Origin: Bacteroidales bacterium
GTDB taxonomy: Bacteria; Bacteroidota; Bacteroidia; Bacteroidales; P3
DNA length: 64,000 nt
NCBI GenBank assembly: GCA_024400495.1
Contig: JAKSMR010000007.1
Span: 34,085-98,084 of the forward strand
Reading direction: 5' to 3'
This document shows, one piece after another, positions 8,147 through 19,249 of this stretch; position 1 is the first letter of the stretch, and each line of letters starts with the position of its first letter. The position numbers were made by a program, and so were the translations under genes. The notes beneath the pieces are model-generated. The model was not told where the DNA came from. It searched no databases and was given only the letters and a program-made list of their open reading frames with translations.

Positions 8147-9862
8147 ATGTCGCGACTGAGAGAATTCATCAGAAACCTTAGCCCAAACACACTTCTCCTA
8201 GTGCTATTGGCCCTGTGGTGGATGCTGAACATCATCGTAGCCGCAACAGTTGAGCTAGCCAACGACGAGGCCTACTACTGGTTCTTCTCTTGGAAGCTGG
8301 ACTGGGGCTATTACGACCACCCGCCCATGACGCCCCTGCTGATATGGTTAGGACGTTGGATTCCCCGAGAGCTGGGGGTCCGCTTCTTTGCCGTACTCCT
8401 GCAACCCATCTATCTCTTCCTCTTCTGGCGGCTGATCAAACCCAAGAATCCCACACAGAGAGACGCATGGCTCTATTTCCTGATAGCCTTCTCTATACCG
8501 CTACTGCAGCTTTATGGATTCCTCACCACGCCCGACACGCCGCTGATGATGTTTACGGCATTATTCCTCTGCTGTTTCACCCGATTCTGCCGAAACGACA
8601 GCTGGAAGAATATGACCCTACTCGGGCTGAGCATCGCCCTGCTGGCCTACAGCAAATACCACTCAGTTTTGGTAGTAGCGCTAGCCTTGGCAGCCTGTCC
8701 GCGATGCTTCCGGTCCCCTAAGCTCTACATATCTCTATTGATCACATTGCTGCTATACCTGCCTCACCTCATATGGCAGTATGAGCACGACTGGGTATCG
8801 TTCCAATACCACCTGGTGGGGCGCAACCAGAGCTTTAAGGCGAGCTATCTGGGACACTACCTGCTTAATACGGCATTAGTGTTCAACCCACTCTTTCTCT
8901 ACCACTACATTCTCGGATGGAGGAAGAGAAATAGCGACAACGCCCCAATGCCACCTGTCTTGAAGTCTATCGCTATTGGATTCCTGGGGTTCTTCTTCCT
9001 CAGCTGCTTCCGCGGCCCGACCCAACCCCAATGGATCATTCCTGTTGTTTTCAGCGCACTCTGGCTTCTCTTCAATCTTGGAAGGGACAACGAAAAAGCC
9101 TATAGATTCATACGTAGCGTGGGGCTGGTCAGCATGGCACTCTTCCTTGTGGGACGACTGCTTCTGATAACAAACCCGTTCCATTTCAAAGGACAGGTAT
9201 GGAACAACGAAGACTGCATCCACCAGATAGAGGAAGTGGCACAAGGCCGCCCTGTCATCTTCATTAACGACTACACAGCTGCTGCTAAATATTACTTCTA
9301 CTCCTCAAGAGGAGATGCCTTCACACAACCACTACTCTATAACCGCACCAGCCAATGGGCTTATACCGATATTGACGATTCATTCGTCGGGAAAGAGGTG
9401 ATTGTCCAGCGCCTGCCCCGCATGGAATGCAAAGAAGACAAACCCGAAGATCCCTTCCTGAAACTCGCCAACGGCACCACCTTCAGATACAGAGTTGTCG
9501 AGGATTTTCATCCATACAGGAAAGTAAAAGTAACCTGCTTAGACTCGGGACGGATAATGGGAGACTCTATATCCTTCTCCCTACGCATCGAGAACCCCTA
9601 CCCCTACCCTATCTGCAGCGCCGAGAACCGCCCCGTATGGCTGCAGCTCTTCCTGAAGCAAAGCCCAACCTCCTACCGGACGACCGACTACATTATCTCT
9701 GACCCCCTCCCTTCCAACTCCATAACAGAACGCACCATTCTATTCCCCACTCCCGAAAATCTAGCACCAGACGATTATCCTGCGCAAATTGCTCTTCGCG
9801 ACAGCCTTATGCTTCCGTGGCGCAACAGCCAGATAATGGATTTCCACGTCTCTGCGATGTAA
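8147..9862 (+). CDS. GT39-like polyprenol-phosphate-sugar glycosyltransferase
   Basis: A 571-aa integral membrane protein with about a dozen hydrophobic segments followed by a soluble C-terminal domain of about 180 residues. The GT-C motif is present: NDEAYYWFF near residue 40 (the Asp-Glu pair in the first loop) and YYDHPPM about 15 residues later, as in ArnT/PMT-family enzymes. These use lipid-linked sugars as donors on the periplasmic face to modify lipid A, proteins or other acceptors. Acceptor unknown. The start is 9 nt after the permease stop, so the two are co-transcribed. Confidence 0.8.
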   Translation: MSRLREFIRNLSPNTLLLVLLALWWMLNIIVAATVELANDEAYYWFFSWKLDWGYYDHPPMTPLLIWLGRWIPRELGVRFFAVLLQPIYLFLFWRLIKPKNPTQRDAWLYFLIAFSIPLLQLYGFLTTPDTPLMMFTALFLCCFTRFCRNDSWKNMTLLGLSIALLAYSKYHSVLVVALALAACPRCFRSPKLYISLLITLLLYLPHLIWQYEHDWVSFQYHLVGRNQSFKASYLGHYLLNTALVFNPLFLYHYILGWRKRNSDNAPMPPVLKSIAIGFLGFFFLSCFRGPTQPQWIIPVVFSALWLLFNLGRDNEKAYRFIRSVGLVSMALFLVGRLLLITNPFHFKGQVWNNEDCIHQIEEVAQGRPVIFINDYTAAAKYYFYSSRGDAFTQPLLYNRTSQWAYTDIDDSFVGKEVIVQRLPRMECKEDKPEDPFLKLANGTTFRYRVVEDFHPYRKVKVTCLDSGRIMGDSISFSLRIENPYPYPICSAENRPVWLQLFLKQSPTSYRTTDYIISDPLPSNSITERTILFPTPENLAPDDYPAQIALRDSLMLPWRNSQIMDFHVSAM

Positions 9863-9880
9863 ATGAAAAAAAATCAACCG

Positions 9881-9923
9881 CCAATACAATATTAGGATAA
9901 TAACTAACGTTATTATATATTGG
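9881..9923. promoter_or_regulatory. compound AT-rich dyad upstream of aspC
   Basis: ATAATAAC (9897-9904) and GTTATTAT (9909-9916) form a perfect 8-bp dyad around TAAC. CCAATA (9881-9886) and TATTGG (9918-9923) add a second, outer dyad. It lies 59 nt ahead of the aspC start and could be an operator or an AT-rich terminator for the glycosyltransferase gene. Confidence 0.4.
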
Positions 9924-9981
9924 CAAAACAACAAACAGACTGATAACAGAAAATTCAACAACAATAAAATAATAACTCAAC

Positions 9982-11184
9982 ATGGAAATATTAAGTAATC
10001 GTATTCTCAACATGGCCGAGAGCGAGACCCTTGCCATGACTGCCAAGGCAGGCGAGCTCAAAGCCCAAGGTATCGACGTTATCAGCCTCTCCATCGGTGA
10101 ACCCGATTTCAACACTCCCGACACAGTAAAGGAAGCAGCAAAAAAGGCTATCGACGACAATTTCACCCACTATCCTCCCGTTCCTGGATACGTTGACCTG
10201 AAGAAGGCTATCTGCGAGAAGTTCAAACGCGATAACGGCCTTGAGTTCACCCCCGACCAGATTGTTGTTTCTACAGGTGCCAAGCAGAGTATCTATCAGC
10301 TCTGCCAGGTCCTCCTCAACCCTGGTGATGAGGTTATCATCCCCACTCCTTTCTGGGTATCCTACAAAGAGTTTGTCCGCCTTGCTGGCGCTACTCCCGT
10401 GTTTGTAAAGACCAAGATTGAGAACGACTTCAAGGTTACTCCTCAGCAGATTGAGGAAGCCATCACTCCCAAGACCAAACTCATCATGTTCTCCAGCCCC
10501 AGCAACCCCACCGGTATGCTCTACACCAAAGAAGAACTCCGTGGCATTGCCGACGTATTGGCAAAACACGAGAACATCTTCGTTATGGCTGACGAAATAT
10601 ACGAACACATCAACTTTGTTGGCAAGCACGAAAGCATCGGCCAGTTCTCTGACATCAAAGACCGCGTAATCACTATCAATGGTGTTGCTAAAGGCTTTGC
10701 CATGACTGGTTGGCGTATCGGTATCCTCGCAGCTTCTAAGGTTGTTGCTGACGGATGCAAGAAACTCCAAGGTCAGGTAACCAGCGGTACCTGCTCTATC
10801 GCTCAGAAAGCTACCGTACGCGCAATGCAGATGGATCCCGCTACCAGCGAGGATATCATCAATATGCGCAATATCTTCCTCAAACGCCGCGACCTCGTTT
10901 ACAAGGGTCTCTGTGAAATCCCCGGGCTCAAAGTTCGCATGCCTCAGGGCGCATTCTATTTCTTCCCCGATGTCAGCGCATATTACGGAAAAAGCTTCAA
11001 CGGCAAAAAGATGGAGAACTCAACCGATATCGCCTTCTACCTCCTCAACGAGGCTCATGTAGCCACCGTTATGGGTTCTGCCTTCGGCGATGACGATTGC
11101 ATCCGTCTCAGCTACGCTACCAGCGAAGATCTCCTCATCGAAGCCCTCCGCCGCATGAAGGAAGCTTTTGCGAAATTAGCATAA
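9982..11184 (+). CDS. aspC: PLP-dependent aspartate aminotransferase
   Basis: A 400-aa class I aminotransferase converting aspartate and 2-oxoglutarate to oxaloacetate and glutamate. The substrate loop SLSIGEPDFNTP, the PLP-pocket segment STGAKQSIYQL, SSPSNPTGML, the ADEIYEHI Asp/Tyr and the Schiff-base lysine in NGVAKGFAMTGWRIG (K237) are all present. It belongs to the subgroup Ib common in Bacteroidota; some relatives also act on prephenate or other amino acids. It stands alone between a dyad-bearing leader and a strong terminator. Confidence 0.9.
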   Translation: MEILSNRILNMAESETLAMTAKAGELKAQGIDVISLSIGEPDFNTPDTVKEAAKKAIDDNFTHYPPVPGYVDLKKAICEKFKRDNGLEFTPDQIVVSTGAKQSIYQLCQVLLNPGDEVIIPTPFWVSYKEFVRLAGATPVFVKTKIENDFKVTPQQIEEAITPKTKLIMFSSPSNPTGMLYTKEELRGIADVLAKHENIFVMADEIYEHINFVGKHESIGQFSDIKDRVITINGVAKGFAMTGWRIGILAASKVVADGCKKLQGQVTSGTCSIAQKATVRAMQMDPATSEDIINMRNIFLKRRDLVYKGLCEIPGLKVRMPQGAFYFFPDVSAYYGKSFNGKKMENSTDIAFYLLNEAHVATVMGSAFGDDDCIRLSYATSEDLLIEALRRMKEAFAKLA

Positions 11185-11226
11185 CGACACCCCAAACAGG
11201 TAGTTCATACCTTCGTCACAACGAAA

Positions 11227-11260
11227 CAAGCCCACGACTCTCATCGTGGGCTTGTTTTCT
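11227..11260 (+). terminator. rho-independent terminator of aspC
   Basis: A perfect 11-bp stem, CAAGCCCACGA (11227-11237) with TCGTGGGCTTG (11244-11254), 6-nt loop, followed by TTTTCT. Confidence 0.85.
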
Positions 11261-11377
11261 CTACTTTAAATCTTCAATTAGTTTATAATACCATCTTATA
11301 CCCTACACTCAAAACACGAGATACAGACTCAAAGACAAATGATTGTCCATAGAACCACGACAACATTTTACAGCAAC

Positions 11378-11409
11378 AAAAAAGCCCTCCTGGACGACAG
11401 GAAGGCTTT
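11378..11409 (-). terminator. rho-independent terminator of eno
   Basis: Read on the minus strand: AAAGCCTTCCTG, a short loop, then CAGGAGGGCTTTTTT, a GC-rich stem with one mismatch and a T-tract, 23 nt after the eno stop. Confidence 0.8.
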
Positions 11410-11431
11410 ATGATGCAAGGGTGTAAACCAG

Positions 11432-12757
<1,326 letters not shown>

Positions 12758-12791
12758 TTATTCAGTGTATTTATGTATTTGTCGGGCGAAG

Positions 12792-12859
12792 CGATATAGC
12801 ATGATAAAAGGGAATGTAGGCACATTCTATAGTACCCAACATCCCCCTTTACTATATCG
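12792..12859 (-). promoter_or_regulatory. nested hairpin in the rplQ-eno spacer
   Basis: Three nested paired segments: CGATATAG (12792-12799) with CTATATCG (12852-12859), AAAGGG (12807-12812) with CCCTTT (12845-12850), and inside GAATGT (12812-12817) with ACATTC (12822-12827). It may be the rplQ 3' end or part of the eno leader. No T-tract follows, so it is not a standard terminator. Confidence 0.5.
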
Positions 12860-12875
12860 GTCAAATCCGATGTGC

Positions 12876-13349
12876 TTATTCAGCCTTGGTCTCGGTAGCT
12901 TCAGCTACGGGAGCTTCTTCGGCCTTTTTGGAACGGCTACGACGGGTAGTCTTAGCTTTCTTTTCAGCCTTAGGAGCGGCGAGCATATTCTCGTTGTAGT
13001 CAACGAGCTCAATGATGCACATCTCGGAGTTGTCACCATGACGGATACCGGTCTTGAGGATGCGGGTGTAACCACCGGGGCGGTTAGCAACCTTCTGGGA
13101 TACCTCGCGGAAAAGCTCATTAACAGCGTCCTTGCTGTGGAGGTAGCTGAAAACAACGCGACGGTTATTCATATTATCCTCTTTGGAGCGGTTGATCAGA
13201 GGTTCTACATATACTCTCAGAGCTTTGGCCTTAGCAACAGTGGTGGTGATGCGTTTTTCCATGATGAGAGAAGTGGCCATGTTGGAGAGCATAGCTACGC
13301 GGTGAGCGTGAGTTCTGGACAGATGATTTACTTTGCAACCGTGTCTCAT
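12876..13349 (-). CDS. rplQ: 50S ribosomal protein L17
   Basis: A 157-aa large-subunit protein sited near the exit tunnel. The conserved start [28 protein letters not shown] is clear. The last 35 residues (from about 125) are a Lys/Ala/Glu-rich tail beyond the core, a common Bacteroidota extension. Last gene of the ribosomal cluster, 15 nt after rpoA. Confidence 0.97.
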   Translation of the reverse strand: MRHGCKVNHLSRTHAHRVAMLSNMATSLIMEKRITTTVAKAKALRVYVEPLINRSKEDNMNNRRVVFSYLHSKDAVNELFREVSQKVANRPGGYTRILKTGIRHGDNSEMCIIELVDYNENMLAAPKAEKKAKTTRRSRSKKAEEAPVAEATETKAE

Positions 13350-13364
13350 ATCTTTATTCTTTCT

Positions 13365-14357
13365 TTATTCTTTATCTAATTTATACTTAGCGATGTTCAT
13401 ACCGAAATCAAGACCCTTGGATGCAACCAGGTTCTCCAGTTCGGTAAGAGATTTTTTACCAAAGTTACGGAACTTCAGCAGGTCAGCTTTATTGAAGGCA
13501 ACCAGCTCTCCCAGTGTTTCAACCTCAGCAGCCTTGAGACAGTTGAGGGCGCGAACAGAGAGGTCAAGGTCAGTAAGCTTTGTTTTGAGGAGCTGGCGGG
13601 TGTGGAGGGTGATCTCATCAAACTCTTCAACAACAGGCTTGTCTTCGATTTCGAGAGAGATACGCTCGTCGGAGAAAAGCATGAAGTGCTGAATGAGGAT
13701 GGTGGCAGCCTCTTTTAAAGCCTCCTTAGGATGGATGGAACCATCGGTCTGGATATCAAAAGTAAGCTTCTCGTAGTCCGTACGCTGCTCAACACGATAG
13801 TCGTTAACCTCGTACTGAACATTCTTGATAGGAGTATGGATGGAGTCGATAGCAATGACACCGATGGGGTCATTTGCTTTCTTATTCTCATCAGAAGGAA
13901 CATAACCACGACCTTTCTCAACAGTGAGTTCCACCTTAAGAGTGGTGTCGCTTTCCATGTGGCAAATCTCAACCTCAGGGTTGAGGACCTGGAAACTATT
14001 GAGATAGTTGTTGAGTTCACCAGCCGTGAAGACAGTCTTGCCGCTAATCTCGAAAGCAATCTTCTCGGATGTGGTTTCTTCTATCTGGCGACGGAAGCGG
14101 ATCTGCTTCAGGCAGAGGATAATGTCAGTCATATCCTCAACAACGCCAGGGATGGACGAGAATTCGTGGTCCACACCTTCAATTCTTACCGAAGTGATAG
14201 CGAAGCCTTCAAGGGAAGACAACAACACACGACGGAGAGCATTGCCGATGGTGGTACCATAACCAGGCTCCAGAGGGCGGAATTCGAATGTGCCACGGAA
14301 ATCGTCAGCCTCAAGCATAACGACCTTGTCTGGTTTTTGAAAAGCTAATATTGCCAT
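13365..14357 (-). CDS. rpoA: DNA-directed RNA polymerase subunit alpha
   Basis: A 330-aa core polymerase subunit. The N-terminal domain ([30 protein letters not shown]) drives alpha dimerisation and assembly with beta and beta-prime. After a linker near 240-255 the C-terminal domain carries the DNA-contacting helix-hairpin-helix ([37 protein letters not shown]). It sits between rpsD and rplQ as in most bacteria. Confidence 0.97.
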   Translation of the reverse strand: MAILAFQKPDKVVMLEADDFRGTFEFRPLEPGYGTTIGNALRRVLLSSLEGFAITSVRIEGVDHEFSSIPGVVEDMTDIILCLKQIRFRRQIEETTSEKIAFEISGKTVFTAGELNNYLNSFQVLNPEVEICHMESDTTLKVELTVEKGRGYVPSDENKKANDPIGVIAIDSIHTPIKNVQYEVNDYRVEQRTDYEKLTFDIQTDGSIHPKEALKEAATILIQHFMLFSDERISLEIEDKPVVEEFDEITLHTRQLLKTKLTDLDLSVRALNCLKAAEVETLGELVAFNKADLLKFRNFGKKSLTELENLVASKGLDFGMNIAKYKLDKE

Positions 14358-14402
14358 TTATAATCCTTTCTCGTTTGGGTTAAAGTTTCGTTTATTTGCT
14401 GA

Positions 14403-14445
14403 TTTGTTGATTTGACTTTGCGACTCCGTTCAGGAGCTCAACAAA
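14403..14445 (-). promoter_or_regulatory. nested hairpin in the rpsD-rpoA spacer
   Basis: TTTGTTG (14403-14409) pairs with CAACAAA (14439-14445), with CTCC (14424-14427) and GGAG (14433-14436) pairing inside. Possible processing or regulatory site ahead of rpoA. Confidence 0.4.
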
Positions 14446-14471
14446 CCAACAAAACCATTCCAAGCTATTTA

Positions 14472-15077
14472 TTACTTGGAGTAGAGTTCAACGATGAGCT
14501 GCTCGTTGATGTTCTCAGGGATATCGGCACGCTGAGGATAGTTCATGAACTTACCACACATGCTTGCGTTATCCCATTCGAGCCAAGGATAGTTGTTGGC
14601 GCGGGAAGCCAGCGAATCGGTAATAATCTCTAAAGATTTGGAACGTTCGCGAACAGCGATAACATCACCCTCTTTGAGAGAGTAGGAAGGAACATTTACA
14701 ACATTACCGTTAACGGTGATGTGGCAATGAGAAACGAGCTGGCGGGCCTGTGCACGGCTACGACCGATACCGAGACGGTACACTACGTTGTCGAGACGAG
14801 CCTCAATGAGTTGGAGAAGTACCTCACCGGTGATACCACCACGGCGGGATGCTTCAGCATAGAGTTTGCGGAATTGACGCTCAAGGATGCCATAGGTATA
14901 TTTTGCTTTCTGCTTTTCGTTCAGCTGAGTGCCATACTCAGAGGTCTTAGCGCGACGCTTGTTCTGACCGTGCATACCAGGAGCATAAGGTTTTCTTTCG
15001 TAAGTCTTATCAGGACCGAAGATAGGTTCGTGGAACTTTCTTGCGATTTTGGTTTTAGGACCAGTATATCTTGCCAT
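14472..15077 (-). CDS. rpsD: 30S ribosomal protein S4
   Basis: A 201-aa primary 16S rRNA-binding protein. The start [20 protein letters not shown] lacks the zinc-binding cysteines of the C+ form, so this is the zinc-free type. The S4 RNA-binding domain ([34 protein letters not shown]) spans about residues 93-150. S4 represses its own operon in some bacteria; the spacer upstream, shared with rpsK, holds a hairpin. Confidence 0.96.
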   Translation of the reverse strand: MARYTGPKTKIARKFHEPIFGPDKTYERKPYAPGMHGQNKRRAKTSEYGTQLNEKQKAKYTYGILERQFRKLYAEASRRGGITGEVLLQLIEARLDNVVYRLGIGRSRAQARQLVSHCHITVNGNVVNVPSYSLKEGDVIAVRERSKSLEIITDSLASRANNYPWLEWDNASMCGKFMNYPQRADIPENINEQLIVELYSK

Positions 15078-15126
15078 AATAAATTTGTTCTGTTAATGAT
15101 TTTTCGTTCGAACTTTCTAAGAAGAA

Positions 15127-15169
15127 ATCTGTAGCGAGAGAGCCTATAGCTCTTACCCCGCCAGCAGAT
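15127..15169 (-). promoter_or_regulatory. nested hairpin in the rpsK-rpsD spacer
   Basis: ATCTG (15127-15131) pairs with CAGAT (15165-15169), GCG (15134-15136) with CGC (15159-15161), and AGAGC (15139-15143) with GCTCT (15149-15153) around a CTATA loop. It lies in the leader of rpsD, where S4 autoregulation could act; that link is inference. Confidence 0.45.
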
Positions 15170-15183
15170 ATCTTTCAACATAA

Positions 15184-15573
15184 TTACACGCGACGACGTT
15201 TGGGAGGACGGCAACCATTGTGGGGTACGGGAGTGATATCAACGATCTCCATTACCTCAATACCACAAGTGTTGATTGCGCGGATAGCGGATTCGCGTCC
15301 CTGACCAGGTCCTTTTACAAAGACTTTTACTTTACGTAGGCCCAAATCATAAGCAACTTTGCCGCAATCTTCCGCAGCCATCTGTGCAGCATACGGAGTG
15401 TTTTTCTTCGATCCGCGGAAGCCCATTTTTCCAGCAGACGACCAAGAAATCACTTGACCGGCATTATTAGTCAACGAAATGATAACGTTGTTGAAAGAAG
15501 CAAAGATACATGCTCTTCCCTGAGGTTCAACTTTTACTACTCTTTTTTTAGTAGGTTTAGAAGTTTTTGCCAT
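15184..15573 (-). CDS. rpsK: 30S ribosomal protein S11
   Basis: A 129-aa protein of the 30S platform near the mRNA exit and E site. Conserved blocks are [38 protein letters not shown] and the Arg-rich end [14 protein letters not shown]. Length and position between rpsM and rpsD are normal. Confidence 0.96.
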   Translation of the reverse strand: MAKTSKPTKKRVVKVEPQGRACIFASFNNVIISLTNNAGQVISWSSAGKMGFRGSKKNTPYAAQMAAEDCGKVAYDLGLRKVKVFVKGPGQGRESAIRAINTCGIEVMEIVDITPVPHNGCRPPKRRRV

Positions 15574-15663
15574 AATTGTTTTTTAACTTGCTTGATTTTA
15601 CATTTGTTCTCCAGCTGCTCCTAATTCGATTCTGATCCGCAACTGGACGCTACTTCAATTTAA

Positions 15664-16041
15664 TTACTTGGTAGCTTTCTTCTTGTTAGCGATAGTTTTC
15701 TTCTTACCCTTGCGAGTACGAGCATTGTTCTTGGTGCTCTGACCACGGAGAGGGAGACCAAGACGATGGCGAACACCACGATAGCAACCAATATCCATGA
15801 GTCGCTTGATGTTCATCTGGACTTCGGAGCGAAGAGCACCTTCTACCTTGTACTCATCGTTGATGATGGTACGGAGAGCGTTCTGCTCATCATCAGTCCA
15901 ATCCTGCACCTTCTTCTCGGGAGCGATTCCTGCTTTAGCGAGAATCTCTTTTGCGGTGCTTCTTCCAATGCCGTAGATATAGGTCAAACCTATTTCTCCA
16001 TGTTTGTTTTTGGGTAAGTCAATACCTGCAATTCTTGCCAT
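15664..16041 (-). CDS. rpsM: 30S ribosomal protein S13
   Basis: A 125-aa protein of the 30S head that bridges to the 50S subunit and touches P-site tRNA. Markers are [29 protein letters not shown] and the RNA-binding signature [27 protein letters not shown], followed by a Lys-rich tail. It follows rpmJ by 29 nt. Confidence 0.96.
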   Translation of the reverse strand: MARIAGIDLPKNKHGEIGLTYIYGIGRSTAKEILAKAGIAPEKKVQDWTDDEQNALRTIINDEYKVEGALRSEVQMNIKRLMDIGCYRGVRHRLGLPLRGQSTKNNARTRKGKKKTIANKKKATK

Positions 16042-16070
16042 AAACTGATTTTATCTTTTAAATTTGTTGA

Positions 16071-16187
16071 TTATCCTTGTCTTTGTTTGAGCTTAGGATT
16101 CTTCTTGTTGATTACATAAACCACACCGTTGCGACGAACGACCTTGCAATCGGCGGATCTTTTCTTTACAGAAACTCTGACTTTCAT
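16071..16187 (-). CDS. rpmJ: 50S ribosomal protein L36 (zinc-free form)
   Basis: A 38-aa protein ([20 protein letters not shown], ending [12 protein letters not shown]). Of the four zinc ligands in the C+ form only Cys14 remains: the first Cys is Ser, the third Asn, and the His is also lost, so it cannot bind zinc in the usual way. This is the form seen in Bacteroidota. Its start at 16187 lies 72 nt after infA. Confidence 0.95.
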   Translation of the reverse strand: MKVRVSVKKRSADCKVVRRNGVVYVINKKNPKLKQRQG

Positions 16188-16229
16188 TTTCTTATTATTT
16201 TATTTGTTTTCTTCTCTCTTTGTGTGCTA

Positions 16230-16256
16230 AGAGCAAGGCTTCACGCCGTTAGCTCT
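16230..16256 (-). promoter_or_regulatory. hairpin in the infA-rpmJ spacer
   Basis: AGAGC (16230-16234) with GCTCT (16252-16256) and GGC (16237-16239) with GCC (16245-16247) form a short nested stem just after the infA stop. Confidence 0.35.
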
Positions 16257-16259
16257 CGA

Positions 16260-16478
16260 CTACTTATGGCGATAGGTGATTCTTCCTTTAGTAAGATCGT
16301 AGGGAGACATCTCAATCTGCACTTTGTCACCGGGAAGAATTTTGATGTAATGCATTCTCATCTTGCCCGAGATATGAGCGATAATCTGATGTCCGTTCTC
16401 CAATTCAACGCGGAACATTGCGTTGCCGAGAGACTCTACTACGGTGCCGTCTAATTGTATGGAAGCTTGTTTTGCCAT
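16260..16478 (-). CDS. infA: translation initiation factor IF-1
   Basis: A 72-aa OB-fold protein that sits in the ribosomal A site during initiation. [28 protein letters not shown] and the ending [15 protein letters not shown] are diagnostic. It follows map by 10 nt, a standard map-infA-rpmJ order. Confidence 0.97.
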   Translation of the reverse strand: MAKQASIQLDGTVVESLGNAMFRVELENGHQIIAHISGKMRMHYIKILPGDKVQIEMSPYDLTKGRITYRHK

Positions 16479-16488
16479 TCTTTGAGTT

Positions 16489-17256
16489 TTATATGTTTTC
16501 TATTTCTTCGAAACTAGTGAGAATCTGAGGGCCCTCTTTGGTGATAGCGATGGTATGTTCGAAATGTGCCGCAGGCTTGCCGTCTTTGGTGCGGCAGGTC
16601 CAACCGTCCTCGCTGGAGAACTTGACATTTTTCGAGCCCATACATACCATAGGCTCAACAGCAATCACCATACCCTCTTTGAGAAGAGGACCGGTGCCTC
16701 TAACACCATAGTTGGGTACGTTAGGAGACTCGTGCATCTTAAAGCCTACGCCATGGCCGCAAAGTTCGCGGACCACACTGTAGCCATTCTTTTCGCAATG
16801 CTGCTGAACAGCATGTCCGATGTCTCCAATACGATTGCCAACCTTACACTGTTCGATACCAATATAGAGTGCCTCTTTGGTAACGCGGTGGAGGCGTTTC
16901 AGATCTTCGCTAATTTCTCCTACGGCGAATGTGTAGCAGGAATCGCTCACAAAGCCATTGAGTTCAACAACACAGTCGACCGAGAGATTGTCACCCTCTT
17001 TAATGAAGATGTCACCAGGGATACCGTGGACGACAACATCATTTACCGACATACAGAATGCCGAAGGGAAACCTTCATAACCCTTGCACAAAGGAATACC
17101 ACCATTATCGCGAATAAATTGGTCACCAATCTTGTCGAGATATGCGGTAGTAACGCCAGGACGTATGTGACGCCCAACCTCCGCAATCGTACGACTGAGG
17201 AGATTGGCGCTGATACGAATCTTTTCTATTTCTTCCTTAGTTTTTAAAAGGATCAT
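16489..17256 (-). CDS. map: type I methionine aminopeptidase
   Basis: A 255-aa M24 enzyme that removes the initiator methionine from new proteins. The five metal ligands can be placed: the two Asp in [19 protein letters not shown], His in [12 protein letters not shown], Glu in AVEPMV and Glu in HFEHTIAIT; the substrate His is in VVHGIPGD. It lies 42 nt after secY. Confidence 0.96.
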   Translation of the reverse strand: MILLKTKEEIEKIRISANLLSRTIAEVGRHIRPGVTTAYLDKIGDQFIRDNGGIPLCKGYEGFPSAFCMSVNDVVVHGIPGDIFIKEGDNLSVDCVVELNGFVSDSCYTFAVGEISEDLKRLHRVTKEALYIGIEQCKVGNRIGDIGHAVQQHCEKNGYSVVRELCGHGVGFKMHESPNVPNYGVRGTGPLLKEGMVIAVEPMVCMGSKNVKFSSEDGWTCRTKDGKPAAHFEHTIAITKEGPQILTSFEEIENI

Positions 17257-17298
17257 TGTCTCGGTATATCTTTATGCTATTTTGCTGTGTTCTTTTGC

Positions 17299-18648
17299 TT
17301 ACATACCTGTGGAGCTGCGACCTTTGATACGACCAGTCTTAGTAAGACCATCATAGTGACGCATCAAGAGGTGGCTCTCAATCTGCTGAAGAGTGTCAAG
17401 GATAACACCTACCATAATGAGGAGAGATGTGCCACCATAGAACTGAGCAAACTGAGTGTTAACACCGAACAGACGGATGATAGCAGGAAGGATTGCTACT
17501 AAAGCGAGGAAGAAGGAACCAGGAAGAGTGATCTTGGACAAGATGTTCTCAAGGTACTCAGCAGTTTTCTTACCGGGCTTAACACCGGGGATGAAACCAC
17601 CATTCTTCTTCATATCGTCAGCCATCTGATTAGGATTGATAGCGATAGCAGTGTAGAAGAAAGTGAACAAGATAACGAGGATTGCAAATACAAGGTTATA
17701 CCACAAGCCATTGAAATCTGCAAAAGCTCTAGCGAAGCCACTTTCATTGTTGCCGGAGAAACCCATAATAGTGATGGGGATGAACATGATTGCCTGAGCA
17801 AAAATGATGGGCATAACACCTGCGGCATTCACTTTGATGGGGATGTACTGACGAACACCACCATACTGCTTGTTACCTACAATGCGTTTTGCATACTGAA
17901 CAGGAATTCTACGAGTACCTTGTACAAGGAGAATTACGAGCAAAATAACTGCCAGAAGCACTACAATTTCGAAGAGGAACATTACGAGACCACCGCCTTC
18001 GTTCAGACGAGAAGCAAACTCTGCGGACAATGCAAAAGGCAGACGAGCGATAATACCCACCATGATGAGGAGGGAGATACCGTTGCCAATGCCATTGTCG
18101 GTGATGCGCTCACCGAGCCACATTACGAAGAGGGTACCGCAGATCAGAATGATGATGCTACTAGCCCAGAAGAATGTGGTGGGATGGCTGCCATCGAAGG
18201 GATAGATAGCAGTAGAAGAAGCGCCAAGCTGATACATCATGTTGGTGATGTAAGCAGGAGCCTGGAAACCAGTGATGATAACCGTAAGAAGACGGGTTAT
18301 CTGGTTCATTTTTCTACGACCACTTTCTCCATCACGCTGCATCTTCTGGAAATAAGGGATAACCATTACAAACAACTGGATCACGATGGAAGCAGTGATA
18401 TAAGGCATGATACCCAATGCGAAGATGGAAGCATTAGAGAATGCGCCGCCCGAGAACATGTTCAACAGACCCATAAGGCCTTCGGAGCCTTGGTTCTGCA
18501 GAGCCTGCAGCTGGGAGGGGTCAACACCAGGAAGCACAACGTAAGAACCGATGCGATAGATAAGTACCAAACCAAGGGTATAGAGGATTCTCTTTCGCAG
18601 GTCTTCGATGGACCAGATGTTTTTCAGAGTCGTGATAAATCTCTTCAT
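17299..18648 (-). CDS. secY: preprotein translocase subunit SecY
   Basis: A 449-aa, ten-helix inner-membrane channel of the Sec pathway. It begins with an amphipathic stretch (FITTLKNIWSIEDLRKRILYTLGLVLIYRIGSYVVLPG), has the plug region around LLNMFSGGAFSNASIFALGIMPYITASI, and the cytoplasmic loop PVQYAKRIVGNKQYGG used by SecA and the ribosome. It ends with the usual basic tail (MRHYDGLTKTGRIKGR). Confidence 0.97.
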   Translation of the reverse strand: MKRFITTLKNIWSIEDLRKRILYTLGLVLIYRIGSYVVLPGVDPSQLQALQNQGSEGLMGLLNMFSGGAFSNASIFALGIMPYITASIVIQLFVMVIPYFQKMQRDGESGRRKMNQITRLLTVIITGFQAPAYITNMMYQLGASSTAIYPFDGSHPTTFFWASSIIILICGTLFVMWLGERITDNGIGNGISLLIMVGIIARLPFALSAEFASRLNEGGGLVMFLFEIVVLLAVILLVILLVQGTRRIPVQYAKRIVGNKQYGGVRQYIPIKVNAAGVMPIIFAQAIMFIPITIMGFSGNNESGFARAFADFNGLWYNLVFAILVILFTFFYTAIAINPNQMADDMKKNGGFIPGVKPGKKTAEYLENILSKITLPGSFFLALVAILPAIIRLFGVNTQFAQFYGGTSLLIMVGVILDTLQQIESHLLMRHYDGLTKTGRIKGRSSTGM

Positions 18649-18667
18649 TGATAACAGATTTGTTTAA

Positions 18668-18699
18668 GAAGTCGCCTGCCGTGAACGACAGGCAACTTC
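18668..18699 (-). promoter_or_regulatory. long hairpin in the rplO-secY spacer
   Basis: GAAGT, GCCTG and CGT (18668-18682) pair with ACG, CAGGC and ACTTC (18685-18699), about 13 bp interrupted by two C-A mismatches, with a loop of only 2 nt (so the top pairs may open). It fills the centre of the 62-nt spacer ahead of secY and lacks a T-tract. Confidence 0.5.
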
Positions 18700-18710
18700 A
18701 TTATAGATTT

Positions 18711-19181
18711 TTATTCTTCGGCTTTTTTAGTGTTCTCTACAACAGTAGCCACACCACCCTTCTCTTCAATAGCTTGTTTAGCCTTGGCGGAGAAAGCGTG
18801 AGCAGTTACATTGAGAGCCTGGTTGAGTTCGCCACGACCCAGGATCTTTACTCTGTCTTTACCAGAGATAAGACCGTTCTGCTTCAGAACCTCGAGATCG
18901 AAAGTGGTGATATTCTTCTCAGCAGCGAGCTTAGCCAGCATGTCGAGGTTGATACCAACGTACTCTACACGATTGATGTTCTTGAAACCGAACTTGGGCA
19001 GACGACGGTAGATAGGCATCTGACCGCCCTCAAAACCGACTTTGCTATGGTAACCCGAACGAGCCTTAGCACCTTTGTTACCACGGGTGGAAGTGCCGCC
19101 CTTACCAGAGCCCTGACCTCTACCGATGCGTTTGCTGTGCTTAATGGAACCTTCTGCGGGTTTAAGATTACTTAAGTTCAT
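18711..19181 (-). CDS. rplO: 50S ribosomal protein L15
   Basis: A 156-aa late-assembly 50S protein. The Gly/Lys/Arg-rich N-terminal extension (RIGRGQGSGKGGTSTRGNKG, AKARSGYHSKVGFEGGQMPIYRRLPKFGF) is diagnostic. I use the ATG at 19181 (NLSNLKPAEGS), the usual family start; another in-frame ATG at 19187 adds two residues. Confidence 0.96.
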   Translation of the reverse strand: MNLSNLKPAEGSIKHSKRIGRGQGSGKGGTSTRGNKGAKARSGYHSKVGFEGGQMPIYRRLPKFGFKNINRVEYVGINLDMLAKLAAEKNITTFDLEVLKQNGLISGKDRVKILGRGELNQALNVTAHAFSAKAKQAIEEKGGVATVVENTKKAEE

Positions 19182-19249
19182 TGTCATTCAGTTTTATTGT
19201 GATTCATGATTCGCAATTGGCATTGCTACTCACTACTCACGATTCGATA

